From Vibrio sinensis (GTDB lineage Bacteria; Pseudomonadota; Gammaproteobacteria; Enterobacterales; Vibrionaceae), in the NCBI RefSeq assembly GCF_003605645.1, contig NZ_QVMU01000035.1, forward strand, positions 1 to 36,668: 36,668 nucleotides of DNA. The letters run 5' to 3'. The notes beneath the pieces are model-generated. The model was not told the DNA's origin. It did no database searches and saw only the letters and a program-made list of their open reading frames with translations. The position numbers were made by a program, and so were the translations under genes. Below are positions 1-7,377 of the stretch, one piece after another. Numbering within the stretch: position 1 is the first letter of the stretch; each line of letters starts with the position of its first letter.

Positions 1-6
1 TGGGAC

Positions 7-75
7 CCCCTTTCAATTCTTAATTAACTCTTGCAGTTGCCAGACCACAAGACGTTTTTATCAAATTGAAAGGGG
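7..75 (+). other. 12-bp inverted repeat, possible small RNA or 3' UTR stem
   Basis: CCCCTTTCAATT at 7-18 is exactly complementary to AATTGAAAGGGG at 64-75, with a 45-nt loop. An intrinsic terminator follows at 110-134, so a short structured transcript ending near 135 is possible. No open reading frame of note fills it. It could equally be the 3' end of a gene lying left of the window. No known RNA family was recognised. Confidence 0.35.
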
Positions 76-109
76 TTATATAACTGACTTATAGCTGTAA
101 GCTTTACGG

Positions 110-136
110 AACCCCCAGCCTAGCTGGGGGTTTTCT
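110..136 (+). terminator. Intrinsic terminator
   Basis: A perfect 10-bp stem (AACCCCCAGC, loop CTA, GCTGGGGGTT) is followed by TTTTCTCT. It ends a plus-strand transcript arriving from the left edge. Confidence 0.8.
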
Positions 137-142
137 CTATAC

Positions 143-172
143 AAAAAAGCCAGTTACAAACGTAACTGGCTT
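143..172 (-). terminator. Intrinsic terminator of the RRM protein gene
   Basis: An 11-bp stem (AAGCCAGTTAC, loop AAAC, GTAACTGGCTT) has an A-run at 143-148, which reads as a T-run on the minus strand. It lies about 60 nt beyond the stop codon of the minus-strand RNA-binding protein gene. Confidence 0.8.
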
Positions 173-229
173 CTTATCGATTCACTTAAGCGTTCAGATA
201 ATCAACGCTCAGGATCTAAGCTTAAAAAA

Positions 230-469
230 CTAGTTTTTTGCAAGCTTAACTCGAATCTTGCTCTGATCGACATTAGTCTGGTTCAGGCTCGCGATTGCTT
301 TTTTCGCTTCATCAGCATTTGGCATTTCAACAAATGCAAAACCTTTTGATTGACCAGTTTCTTGATCTAATACCAAGGTACATTCAGCAACTGAACCGTG
401 GTTTGAAAATAGTACACGGACTTGATGCTCGGTCATGTTACGTGAAAGGTTACGAACTAAAAGCTTCAT
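230..469 (-). CDS. Small single-RRM RNA-binding protein
   Basis: This 79-residue protein is one RNA recognition motif. The RNP2 strand (LLVRNL, about residues 3-8) and the RNP1 strand (KGFAFVEM, about 42-49) are both present with their aromatic residues, and a basic tail (KIRVKLAKN) ends the protein. Small RRM proteins of this size bind single-stranded RNA in the cytoplasm and are often linked to cold adaptation; that role is family knowledge, not visible here. It is a monocistronic minus-strand gene with its own terminator. The leader between 470 and 606 is long for so small a gene, which fits post-transcriptional control. The Shine-Dalgarno is weak (AAGTGG about 8 nt upstream). Confidence 0.9.
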   Translation of the reverse strand: MKLLVRNLSRNMTEHQVRVLFSNHGSVAECTLVLDQETGQSKGFAFVEMPNADEAKKAIASLNQTNVDQSKIRVKLAKN

Positions 470-606
470 AATAAAACCACTTGGGTAAGAAATTCGGCGT
501 CGATTCTCTCAGGTTGACGCATAAAAACCAAGATATTATTGTGCTCCCAGTCACCATTGGTCATTTCAGTGCAAACCATGCTGGCACTTAACTCAGCACG
601 CTTCCC

Positions 607-1194
607 TTAACTGTTTTGGCAACTCACTGATTTTGCATCACATTCAACCAAAGCACCTCGATTATCAAACGATAAGTCACAGCAAGATTCAAACATCCCT
701 TTTAACGCCATACGACTGCGTTGAACTCGAGACTTCAAGGTTGAATAACTGATCCCTTGTTTCAATGCGAGCTCTTTTTGATTCATCCCATGCAAATCAA
801 CTACTTCCAGTAAGTGAGCACTCTCTTCTGGTAACGCTTGAATGAGTGGGGACAGGCACTGTATCAGCTCTTGTTCTAGCTCAGGTTCTGCGGATTGATA
901 CCATAGTTCTTCTGCTGGTAGTTGACGATTACGTTCATCTCGTGCGCGTTTACGATAAAAATCAATCACGGTTCGGTGAGCCATTTGAAATAGCCACGCT
1001 TTCACGTTCTCCACTTCTTGAACCGTCGCTAAGTTCTGATAAGCTTTGAGCCAAACTTCCTGCATCAAATCTTCAACATCTGCTGAGTTTCTCACTTTGG
1101 AATGGAGAAATGCTTCGATCGGTTTCTGATATTGAAACCACACTAAATCCAATTTTAGTGCGTCATTAGCAGCTTTCATCAACACAGCACTCAT
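607..1194 (-). CDS. sigZ: ECF-type RNA polymerase sigma factor, SigZ-like
   Basis: This 195-residue protein has the two ECF sigma domains. Region 2 spans about 18-90 with the DVEDLMQEVWLKAYQN core and the VKAWLFQMAHRTVIDFYRKR stretch that contacts the -10 element. Region 4 spans about 113-165 with a helix-turn-helix (QKELALKQGISYSTLKSRVQ). After region 4 comes a cysteine-bearing tail (ESCCDLSFDNRG...), the type of tail seen in SigZ-like factors. The first 29 bases overlap the end of the arsR-like gene upstream, so the two are translationally coupled and share a promoter. An internal methionine at 1179 is an alternative start. No anti-sigma gene is adjacent, so the ArsR partner may be the control input. 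The target regulon is unknown. Confidence 0.85.
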   Translation of the reverse strand: MSAVLMKAANDALKLDLVWFQYQKPIEAFLHSKVRNSADVEDLMQEVWLKAYQNLATVQEVENVKAWLFQMAHRTVIDFYRKRARDERNRQLPAEELWYQSAEPELEQELIQCLSPLIQALPEESAHLLEVVDLHGMNQKELALKQGISYSTLKSRVQRSRMALKGMFESCCDLSFDNRGALVECDAKSVSCQNS

Positions 1195-1459
1195 CTTTCA
1201 AAAAACCAATAACACCATCTAAACATTCAAATTCAGCAACGCAATATAAGGTTCTTCCCTCACGTCTTTGGCTGATCAGCCCTGCAGAAGCAAGGCTTGA
1301 GATATGATGTGATAACGTAGAGCCAGGTATATCGAGCTTCTCTTGCAAGCCTCCAACAGCAATCCCCTGATAGCCCGCTTTCACAACACTCTTATAGATG
1401 GAAAGCCGAGTAGGATGCCCTAACTCTTTGAGTGCCTTAGCCACAGTTTCCAGTTCCAT
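1166..1459 (-). CDS. ArsR/SmtB-family transcriptional repressor
   Basis: This 97-residue winged-helix protein has the ArsR layout: a first helix with LKELGHPTRLSIYK, then a recognition helix around residues 45-62 (PGSTLSHHISSLASAGLI) and a wing (RREGRTLYCV). The C-terminus ends in CCVDESC. With the internal YCVAEFEC pair it offers several thiols that could bind arsenic or a metal, although the classic ELCVCDL metal motif of ArsR is absent. The gene is divergent from the ArsP-like permease, and its stop codon lies inside sigZ. Palindromes at 1487-1510 and 1592-1607 are candidate operators. A GAGA-type ribosome site precedes the ATG. The inducer is an inference. Confidence 0.85.
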   Translation of the reverse strand: MELETVAKALKELGHPTRLSIYKSVVKAGYQGIAVGGLQEKLDIPGSTLSHHISSLASAGLISQRREGRTLYCVAEFECLDGVIGFLKDECCVDESC

Positions 1460-1486
1460 ATCTCATTCTCATCGTTACTAATCTTT

Positions 1487-1510
1487 ATATTTCTAAAATA
1501 ATAGAAATAT
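1487..1510. promoter_or_regulatory. Candidate ArsR operator, 9-6-9 palindrome
   Basis: ATATTTCTA and TAGAAATAT form a perfect 9-bp inverted repeat around a 6-bp AT spacer, 28 bp upstream of the arsR-like start. Its size and position fit an autoregulatory operator for a dimeric winged-helix repressor. Confidence 0.55.
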
Positions 1511-1591
1511 GAGACAAATGCAATCACATTGAAGATCGGCCCACGTAACGATGGGCGATAAGATATTAATTTTATTAAATAAAAAATATAT

Positions 1592-1607
1592 TTCGATTTT
1601 TATCGAA
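1592..1607. promoter_or_regulatory. Candidate operator palindrome upstream of permease promoter
   Basis: TTCGAT-TTTT-ATCGAA is a perfect 16-bp palindrome just upstream of the permease -35 element. A related half, ATATCGAAAT, occurs at 1651-1660 between the promoter and the gene. The repeated (A)TCGAA(A) half-site suggests one regulator binds both. Confidence 0.5.
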
Positions 1608-1615
1608 TTATTTTC

Positions 1616-1643
1616 TTGATCTCAGCTTAGATATTTCTATAAT
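1616..1643 (+). promoter_or_regulatory. Sigma-70 promoter of the ArsP-like permease
   Basis: TTGATC at 1616-1621 and an exact TATAAT at 1638-1643 are separated by 16 bp. Transcription would start near 1650 and give a leader of about 50 nt ending in a GGAG ribosome site before the ATG at 1703. Confidence 0.6.
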
Positions 1644-1702
1644 TCCAAACATATCGAAATGAGTCGGACTTAAAAATTCGAGCCCAATATCTTGGAGAAA
1701 AA

Positions 1703-2794
1703 ATGATGAACAGCGAAACTATTGCCATGTTCAAAGAAACACTAGACATGTTTGCCTTTCTGGCTACCGAACTTGTCATCCTATTTCTGGTTATTAGCTA
1801 CTTTGTGGGGGTTTTACAAGAATTCCTAACGCCAGAAAAGATCCAGTCAATCCTGAGCTCACGTAACGGTAAAGGTTATGTGGTCGCTTCATTACTTGGT
1901 GCAATCACGCCATTTTGCTCTTGTTCAACAATTCCATTTTTAAAAGGATTATTACGAGCTCGTGCAGGGTTTGGTCCTATGATGGTGTTCTTATTCGCCA
2001 GTCCACTACTTAACCCTGTGATCATCGGTTTATTTGTGATTACCTTTGGCTGGCAAGTCGCACTGTTTTACTTTGCCGTAGCGATGTTTGTCTCTGTAAC
2101 AGCTGGTTATATTTTGGAAAAACTGGGCTTTGAGCGCTACGTTAAGCCAGAAGCTTATGAAGCGGCATCAGCATCTAGCTGTACAACCAGCAGCTGTGGT
2201 GATACTAAAGTCCAAGAGCTAGCACCAATAACGACTTGTTGTGATAGCACAGCGAAAAAAGAAAGCGCTCCAGCTAAATCAAGCTGCTGCAGTGAGCCCA
2301 AAAAAGAGGAAAGAGTGGAAGTTAGTGTCTCTTGTTGTTCAAGTGATGGTGCTGCTACGGCAACGATTGAAAACAAACAACCAAGCCGCTGGGTTCGCAT
2401 TTGGCACTCGACTTGGAAAGATTTCAAACAAGTATTCCCATACTTAATGCTTGGCGTTTCAATCGGTTCATTGATCTACGGTTTCATTCCAACAGAGCTT
2501 ATCGCTGAATACGCTGGGGCTGGAAAATGGTATGCGATTCCAATCGCGGCAGTCATCGGTATTCCTCTGTATATTCGTGCAGAAGCAGTGATTCCTCTTA
2601 GTGCGGCATTGGTTCAAAAGGGAATGGCTCTAGGTTCAGTAATGGCGCTTATTATCGGTAGTGCTGGCGCAAGTTTAACTGAAGTGATTTTACTTAAATC
2701 TATCTTCAAAAATCAGATGATTGCAGCGTTTCTTGTGGTTATCTTGAGTATGGCAATCGGTGCTGGTTACCTATACACCATTATTTTTGGCTAA
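1703..2794 (+). CDS. ArsP-like permease (COG0701/DUF318) with cysteine-pair loop
   Basis: This 363-residue membrane protein has about eight hydrophobic segments in two halves. The family signature TPFCSCSTIPFLKG is present with Cys72 and Cys74. Characterised relatives such as ArsP export organoarsenicals, and others are uncharacterised metal- or thiol-related permeases. Between the halves, residues 150-230 form a hydrophilic loop with eight cysteines: Cys160, Cys165 and the pairs 179/180, 195/196 and 211/212. It is rich in Lys, Glu, Ser and Ala and looks like a soft-metal-binding tether. The gene is divergent from arsR-sigZ with candidate operators in the 243-bp gap. GGAG precedes the start and a terminator follows. 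The substrate (arsenical, metal or other) is not shown by the sequence. Confidence 0.85.
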   Translation: MMNSETIAMFKETLDMFAFLATELVILFLVISYFVGVLQEFLTPEKIQSILSSRNGKGYVVASLLGAITPFCSCSTIPFLKGLLRARAGFGPMMVFLFASPLLNPVIIGLFVITFGWQVALFYFAVAMFVSVTAGYILEKLGFERYVKPEAYEAASASSCTTSSCGDTKVQELAPITTCCDSTAKKESAPAKSSCCSEPKKEERVEVSVSCCSSDGAATATIENKQPSRWVRIWHSTWKDFKQVFPYLMLGVSIGSLIYGFIPTELIAEYAGAGKWYAIPIAAVIGIPLYIRAEAVIPLSAALVQKGMALGSVMALIIGSAGASLTEVILLKSIFKNQMIAAFLVVILSMAIGAGYLYTIIFG

Positions 2795-2827
2795 GAGCTA
2801 ATACTTCAAGCTGATATTTTAAAACTG

Positions 2828-2858
2828 AAATGGGAAGCCTATGTGCTTCCCATTTTTC
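2828..2858. terminator. Bidirectional intrinsic terminator
   Basis: An 11-bp stem (AAATGGGAAGC, loop CTATGT, GCTTCCCATTT) with T-runs on both strands lies between the converging permease and glycerate kinase genes. Confidence 0.85.
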
Positions 2859-2867
2859 GTTCAATCG

Positions 2868-4001
2868 CTATTTTGATACTTGCCATAAACGAGCAACGTT
2901 CTCAGCGAGGTTAGCCAAGTTTACCTCTGCCTCTTGTAGGGCTTTTTCTAAACTGACTGCACCGGGCACACAAGTAAATACGGCATCAATCCCACACTGG
3001 TAAACCGCCTGATAGTTGTCTCCAGTGCAACCTGCTAGAGCTATGACAGGTAAGTCAAACTGTTTTGCCACCATCGCTACACCCATTGGTGTTTTCCCCG
3101 ATACCGTTTGATAATCGAGTCTTCCCTCTCCGGTGATCACCAAGTCCGCATCAGCGACTTTCTGTGCCAACTGAACTGTTTCAAGCACGATCTCAATACC
3201 CGGTTTTAACACCGCATTTGTATAACCAAGCCATGCAGCTCCCATACCTCCAGCTGCACCCGCTCCTTTTGCGGTCAGTACCGATTTTCCTGTTACTTTT
3301 TGCGTTAATTGGCCAAACTTGTGTAGGGCACCATCAAGAAAGTCTACGTCTGTGTCACTGGCCCCTTTTTGCGGGCCGAACACCGCAGATGCACCTCGCT
3401 CACCACATAATGGATTATCCACATCACACGCAATTAAGATTTCACATTGATTCAATCTTGGATCTAATGTTGAACAATCAATACTCACTAACTGATCTAA
3501 ACCACCACCAGTCAGTGCAATATCTTCACCTTGTTCATTATAAAAACGCACGCCAAGAGCAGCCAGCATCCCCACACCGCCATCGTTTGTCGCACTGCCT
3601 CCAAGGCCAATAACCAAACGCTTAACACCTCGATTTAACGCATGCTTAACCAGCTCCCCCGTACCATAGCTGCTGGTTTGTTTAGGATTACGCAGTTCAC
3701 TCGGGACTAAATGTAAACCACTGGCTTCTGCCATTTCGATCACTGCGGTTTCTCTGTCTCCAAGCACCCCATAAAACGCTTCGATTGGCTGACCGAGTGG
3801 ACCTGAGACTGTGGTAAATACTTGCTGACCACCCGTTGCGTCAATCAGTGACTGCACGGTTCCCTCGCCACCATCTGCGACAGGCACCATAACAAATTCT
3901 GCATCTGGCCAAACACGTGCTAATCCTGTAGCAATGGCTTCGCTCACTTGTTTCGCGGTTAAACTTTCCTTGAACGAATCAGGGGCGATGACTATTTTCA
4001 T
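2868..4001 (-). CDS. Glycerate kinase (GlxK/GarK family)
   Basis: This 377-residue enzyme belongs to the class that phosphorylates D-glycerate with ATP, giving 2-phosphoglycerate in the E. coli homologues GarK and GlxK. Visible family motifs are the N-terminal KIVIAPDSFKES, the glycine-rich GGSATNDGGVGMLAALG, DVDNPLCGERGAS and ITGEGRLDYQT. The start was placed at 4001 because GGGAGAG sits just before this ATG and the family begins with MKIVIAPDSF; an upstream in-frame codon at 4046 would add 15 unlikely residues. It lies 136 nt downstream of the GH4 gene on the same strand, with a 9-bp hairpin between them. No glyoxylate or tartronate genes are nearby, so glycerate released from a glycosylglycerate is a reasonable source (inference). 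Confidence 0.93.
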   Translation of the reverse strand: MKIVIAPDSFKESLTAKQVSEAIATGLARVWPDAEFVMVPVADGGEGTVQSLIDATGGQQVFTTVSGPLGQPIEAFYGVLGDRETAVIEMAEASGLHLVPSELRNPKQTSSYGTGELVKHALNRGVKRLVIGLGGSATNDGGVGMLAALGVRFYNEQGEDIALTGGGLDQLVSIDCSTLDPRLNQCEILIACDVDNPLCGERGASAVFGPQKGASDTDVDFLDGALHKFGQLTQKVTGKSVLTAKGAGAAGGMGAAWLGYTNAVLKPGIEIVLETVQLAQKVADADLVITGEGRLDYQTVSGKTPMGVAMVAKQFDLPVIALAGCTGDNYQAVYQCGIDAVFTCVPGAVSLEKALQEAEVNLANLAENVARLWQVSK

Positions 4002-4022
4002 TTTTCTCTCCCAAATAAAGAA

Positions 4023-4057
4023 ATACCCAAGCAGCGACAGACGCACTACTTGGGTAT
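4023..4057 (-). promoter_or_regulatory. Intercistronic hairpin, possible attenuator
   Basis: ATACCCAAG at 4023-4031 pairs with CTTGGGTAT at 4049-4057 around a 17-nt loop. On the minus strand it is followed by TTTCTTTATTT, so it may terminate part of the transcription between the GH4 and glycerate kinase genes. Confidence 0.5.
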
Positions 4058-4137
4058 GTGGAGCATAATAGTGCTGAAAACCTATAGGGGAATGCGCTCA
4101 GCACCATTACCACATTGGATGATCAACTCAAGCCTTA

Positions 4138-5463
4138 CTACGCCAATTCAGGCCAGTAACCTTTATTCGCTTCAATCAGTGCATCCAGTACTTTACGTGC
4201 TTTCTTCGCATCACCGACGGTGCGATTTAGCGTCAATGCTTGTAGCGCTTTCGTGTACGAACCCTCAAACCAAGCTTCTACCGTCAGGCGCTCATAAGCG
4301 AACTGGTTTTCAATCATACCTTTGTAGAACGTTGGGATCTTACCTACACCATAAGGCCGCGGGCCATTAATGCCCAACTCAGCCGTCACTTCCACCATAA
4401 CGTCATTATCTAAATTAGCAACTAAGCCATTGTTTTCCAGAATGACGACAAACTTACGTTTTTGGTTGAATGCGATTGATTCTGCGACTTCAATAATCAT
4501 ATCGCCGTGCGCATCATTGTGAACCACGCTTGTGTTCTTCGTTGTACCATCAAGTACCGCTTGGCGACACTCTTCAAATACACGTTTTTCACGACCGTTC
4601 ATCACTTCGTTTGCACGAGTAAATTCTGGATCAAGTTTCGACAATTTGTATTCTGGGTACAAGTAATACTGTAAGTACGTGTTTGGCAGATAGTCCGGGA
4701 AATCACGTAGCATATCGGCAACCGCTGCGTAGGTATCTAACCAAGATTGGTCACGCTGCTCTGCGTCCACAGGGATAAAGCCATTTTCTGCAATGTACGC
4801 TTTTAGTTTCGGCGCTAGATCTTCGCCCTCTTGATTGTACAAGTGAGTAAACCAACCGAAATGGTTCAAACCAAAGTACACAGGATCGAACTCGTTTGGA
4901 TCAACATTAAGTAAGCGGCCATATGAACGCAGTAGGTTCACTGGCTGGTCACAAATATTTAAAATGCGATCATCTTGAGGGAAGCGTTTTTTCAGTGCAT
5001 CTGCCACGATCGCCGCTGGGTTGGTGTAGTTTAAGATCCAAGCTTGTGGTGCGCGAGCACGTACATCTTCAACCATTTCAATCATATCGCCGATTGAACG
5101 CATACCGTAAGCGAAACCGCCTGGGCCACAAGTTTCTTGGCCAATAATACCCATCGATAGTGGGATTTTTTCATCTTTTTCACGCATTTCGTAGCCACCT
5201 GTACGCATTTGGCACAGTACGAAATCAACGTCTTTATACGCCACATCTTTGTCTGTGGTGTATTCAAATTCAAGTTCTGGATAATCTTCCGAGAAAAGCA
5301 ACTTCGCATATTCACCAATCGTTTCTTGACGCTCTGGCTTCACATCAAACATAACAACACGTTTTAATGGGAACGTCTCTTTACGTTTACAAAGTGCTTT
5401 TAAGATACCTGGCGTCCATGTTGAACCACCACCTACTAGTACAATATTGAATGCTTTTTTCAT
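4138..5463 (-). CDS. GH4 family NAD-dependent 6-phospho-glycosidase, locus A
   Basis: This 441-residue GH4 enzyme cleaves phosphorylated glycosides in the cytoplasm using NAD+ and a divalent metal. It has the Rossmann start IVLVGGGSTWTPG (8-20), the EKIPLSMGIIGQETCGPGG stretch (98-116), Cys171-Asp172 and His201 in GLNHFGW. Cys171 and His201 match the metal ligands, and Asp172 the catalytic acid, of characterised phospho-alpha-glucosidases. The signature after Cys171 reads CDQP, not the CDMP of GlvA-type enzymes (and of locus B), so the specificity may differ. The ATG at 5463 was chosen because an AGAAGT purine stretch precedes it; an in-frame GTG at 5475 is the alternative. It lies 76 nt downstream of its PTS gene. 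An alpha-linked 6-phosphoglucoside is the best guess for the substrate. Confidence 0.9.
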   Translation of the reverse strand: MKKAFNIVLVGGGSTWTPGILKALCKRKETFPLKRVVMFDVKPERQETIGEYAKLLFSEDYPELEFEYTTDKDVAYKDVDFVLCQMRTGGYEMREKDEKIPLSMGIIGQETCGPGGFAYGMRSIGDMIEMVEDVRARAPQAWILNYTNPAAIVADALKKRFPQDDRILNICDQPVNLLRSYGRLLNVDPNEFDPVYFGLNHFGWFTHLYNQEGEDLAPKLKAYIAENGFIPVDAEQRDQSWLDTYAAVADMLRDFPDYLPNTYLQYYLYPEYKLSKLDPEFTRANEVMNGREKRVFEECRQAVLDGTTKNTSVVHNDAHGDMIIEVAESIAFNQKRKFVVILENNGLVANLDNDVMVEVTAELGINGPRPYGVGKIPTFYKGMIENQFAYERLTVEAWFEGSYTKALQALTLNRTVGDAKKARKVLDALIEANKGYWPELA

Positions 5464-5539
5464 CTTACTTCTCACAAAATTTAATATCTGGAACTTGCCC
5501 CTGACCAGCAGGGGCAGAAAATAAAAATACGTTAACTAT

Positions 5540-7126
5540 CTAAATCGCTAGGGCTTTCTTTACATCATTCGCAATGCTTTCCACTTGTGGTCCGTAAATC
5601 ACCTGGACATCCACATCGGTGGCCCGCTTAACGCCGGAAGCACCTGTCGTTTTTAAGAAATCATCTTGAACTTTGCTCATGTCGTTTACTTTGACACGTA
5701 AGCGAGTAAAGCAGTTGTCGATAAGCTCAATGTTGGCTGAACCACCTAAACCTTCAATGATGCGCGCAGCCTGTTCTGAAGCTTCACCAACCATTTCAGT
5801 TTTTACGTCTTCTTTTTCACGACCTGGCGTCGCAACGTTGAAGCGAGTAATCACAAAGCGGAAGACAAAGTAGTAAATAGGGAAGTAGCAAGCACCAACT
5901 AATACAGCGAACCACCAATGGGTATCTTCACCACCTAAAACGCCGAAGACGAATAGGTCAATCACACCACCTTGAACGTTACCAATCATCACGCCAAACA
6001 CCTGCATCAGAGCAAAAGAAAGGCCTGTCATGATCGCGTGGAAAATGAACAATAATGGGCTAACAAAGATAAAACTGAATTCTAGTGGCTCGGTAATACC
6101 TGTCGTGAATGATGCTAACGCACCCGCAATAACCAATGCTTTTACACGCACCTTGTGTTCATCACGTGCACATTGGTACATAGCTAGCGCCGCACCTGGC
6201 AAAGCAAACATCATGACTGGAATTTTGCCTTGCGCTAGGAAACGTGTTGCTTCTTTGACGATTTCATTGTCGATGCTACCTGGGTGAGTCAAAGCGTAGT
6301 TAAAGATACTTAATGCACCAACGACACTTTCACCATCCACGTTTGCGATACCACCGATTGGCGTGAAGCGAACCGTTTCATTTAAGATGTGATGCAAACC
6401 CGTTGGAATCAAAAGACGCTCAGTAGCCGCAAAAAGGAATGTCCCAAAACTGCCCGACTGACCAATGAACTCACCAATTTTCGCAATCGCTGCACCAATC
6501 GTTGGCCAAATCAGAGACATCGCCACACCCACCAATGGAAGAACCACGACGGTAATGATTGGAACAAAGCGGCGACCACCAAAGAAGTTAATCGCGGTTG
6601 GTAACACAATGGTGTAGAAACGATTGTGAAGCGCAACAGTCACAAGACCTGCAATCACCCCCCCAAGTACACTCATGTGGTAAGAGAAAATCCCCAACGT
6701 ATTACCGAATTCCGCCGCAAACATCATCGCTGCTGTTTTATCCATGCCTTGAGAGACAAGGTAAGCTACTGAAGTTGTTTGTGGTGTTAACCCTTGAGCA
6801 AGCAGTGAATAGTTCACACCGACATGCATAGAGATAAAACCGATAATCGCGGCAAAAGCTGCGGTTGGTTTTTCGTGTTTCGCCAAGCCGATAGCCGAAG
6901 CGACAGCAAAAAACAGCGGTAAGTTGCCAAACAAAGAACCTGCGACTTTACGGATAAAACCTAGAAACAACTGAACAAGTTCCAGTTGGTTAAAAGATTG
7001 TCCAGTGATGTTCGGGTTTTGTAGGGCGGCAGCTAAACCAAGGAAAATACCAGCAGCGGCGATAACCGAAATCGGCATCATCAGTGCTTTTCCTAGGTCC
7101 TGTAGCTTAGAGCCTATATCTTTCAT
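5540..7126 (-). CDS. PTS glucose/maltose-type transporter, fused EIIC-EIIB, locus A
   Basis: This 528-residue membrane transporter takes up a sugar or glycoside and phosphorylates it. The EIIC domain (about 1-410) has about ten hydrophobic segments and family motifs such as ERLLIPTGLHH and GITEPLEFSF. The EIIB domain (about 445-528) carries the phosphorylation site Cys472 in DNCFTRLRV. No EIIA is encoded here, so the general glucose EIIA (Crr) must supply phosphate; this is usual for MalX/GlvC-like proteins. The ATG at 7126 was chosen because GGAG precedes it and family members begin near KLQDLGKALMMPI. Its promoter region holds a CRP-like site and two GntR-type palindromes. It is only distantly similar to the IICB of locus B, so the loci are not a recent duplication. 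Confidence 0.92.
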   Translation of the reverse strand: MKDIGSKLQDLGKALMMPISVIAAAGIFLGLAAALQNPNITGQSFNQLELVQLFLGFIRKVAGSLFGNLPLFFAVASAIGLAKHEKPTAAFAAIIGFISMHVGVNYSLLAQGLTPQTTSVAYLVSQGMDKTAAMMFAAEFGNTLGIFSYHMSVLGGVIAGLVTVALHNRFYTIVLPTAINFFGGRRFVPIITVVVLPLVGVAMSLIWPTIGAAIAKIGEFIGQSGSFGTFLFAATERLLIPTGLHHILNETVRFTPIGGIANVDGESVVGALSIFNYALTHPGSIDNEIVKEATRFLAQGKIPVMMFALPGAALAMYQCARDEHKVRVKALVIAGALASFTTGITEPLEFSFIFVSPLLFIFHAIMTGLSFALMQVFGVMIGNVQGGVIDLFVFGVLGGEDTHWWFAVLVGACYFPIYYFVFRFVITRFNVATPGREKEDVKTEMVGEASEQAARIIEGLGGSANIELIDNCFTRLRVKVNDMSKVQDDFLKTTGASGVKRATDVDVQVIYGPQVESIANDVKKALAI

Positions 7127-7186
7127 CGATTGATAACTCCTTATCATCATTATTTTTCTCAGCGCATTAGACAACCAATAGGTATA

Positions 7187-7200
7187 GTTGTCTATACAAC
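7187..7200. promoter_or_regulatory. Candidate GntR operator 1, locus A
   Basis: GTTGTCTATACAAC is a palindrome (GTTGT/ACAAC arms) upstream of the PTS gene. The same 14-mer with two changes recurs at 7312-7325 by the regulator. A related GACAAC half lies at 7170-7175. It probably overlaps the PTS promoter. Confidence 0.65.
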
Positions 7201-7210
7201 CATTCTTGTA

Positions 7211-7228
7211 ATGTGATAATTGTCACTA
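7211..7228. promoter_or_regulatory. CRP (cAMP receptor protein) binding site
   Basis: TGTGA-TAATTG-TCACT matches the CRP consensus TGTGA-N6-TCACA at nine of ten core bases. It sits between the two candidate operators, about 85 bp from the PTS start codon, so it fits catabolite activation of locus A. Confidence 0.75.
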
Positions 7229-7311
7229 AGACAACGATAGAAACGATCTTGAAAAATGGCGCTGATTATGGCCTTAGCCCTTTCATGACGGGGCTTAAAG
7301 TGAGTTGTATA

Positions 7312-7325
7312 GTTGTGTATTCAAC
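7312..7325. promoter_or_regulatory. Candidate GntR operator 2, locus A
   Basis: GTTGTGTATTCAAC matches operator 1 at 12 of 14 bases and has GTTG/CAAC arms. It lies 52 bp before the gntR-like start, suggesting autoregulation. The two sites are 125 bp apart, far enough for a DNA loop. Confidence 0.6.
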
Positions 7326-7377
7326 TTGGCTGAGTTAGGATAAGCCGTCACAAATATTGGAGATATAAGGGAAGTCA

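Noticed and set aside
3164..3613. 149-codon open frame antisense to the glycerate kinase
   Set aside because: It lies wholly inside a strongly recognised gene on the other strand, has no ribosome site, and its translation has no family features.
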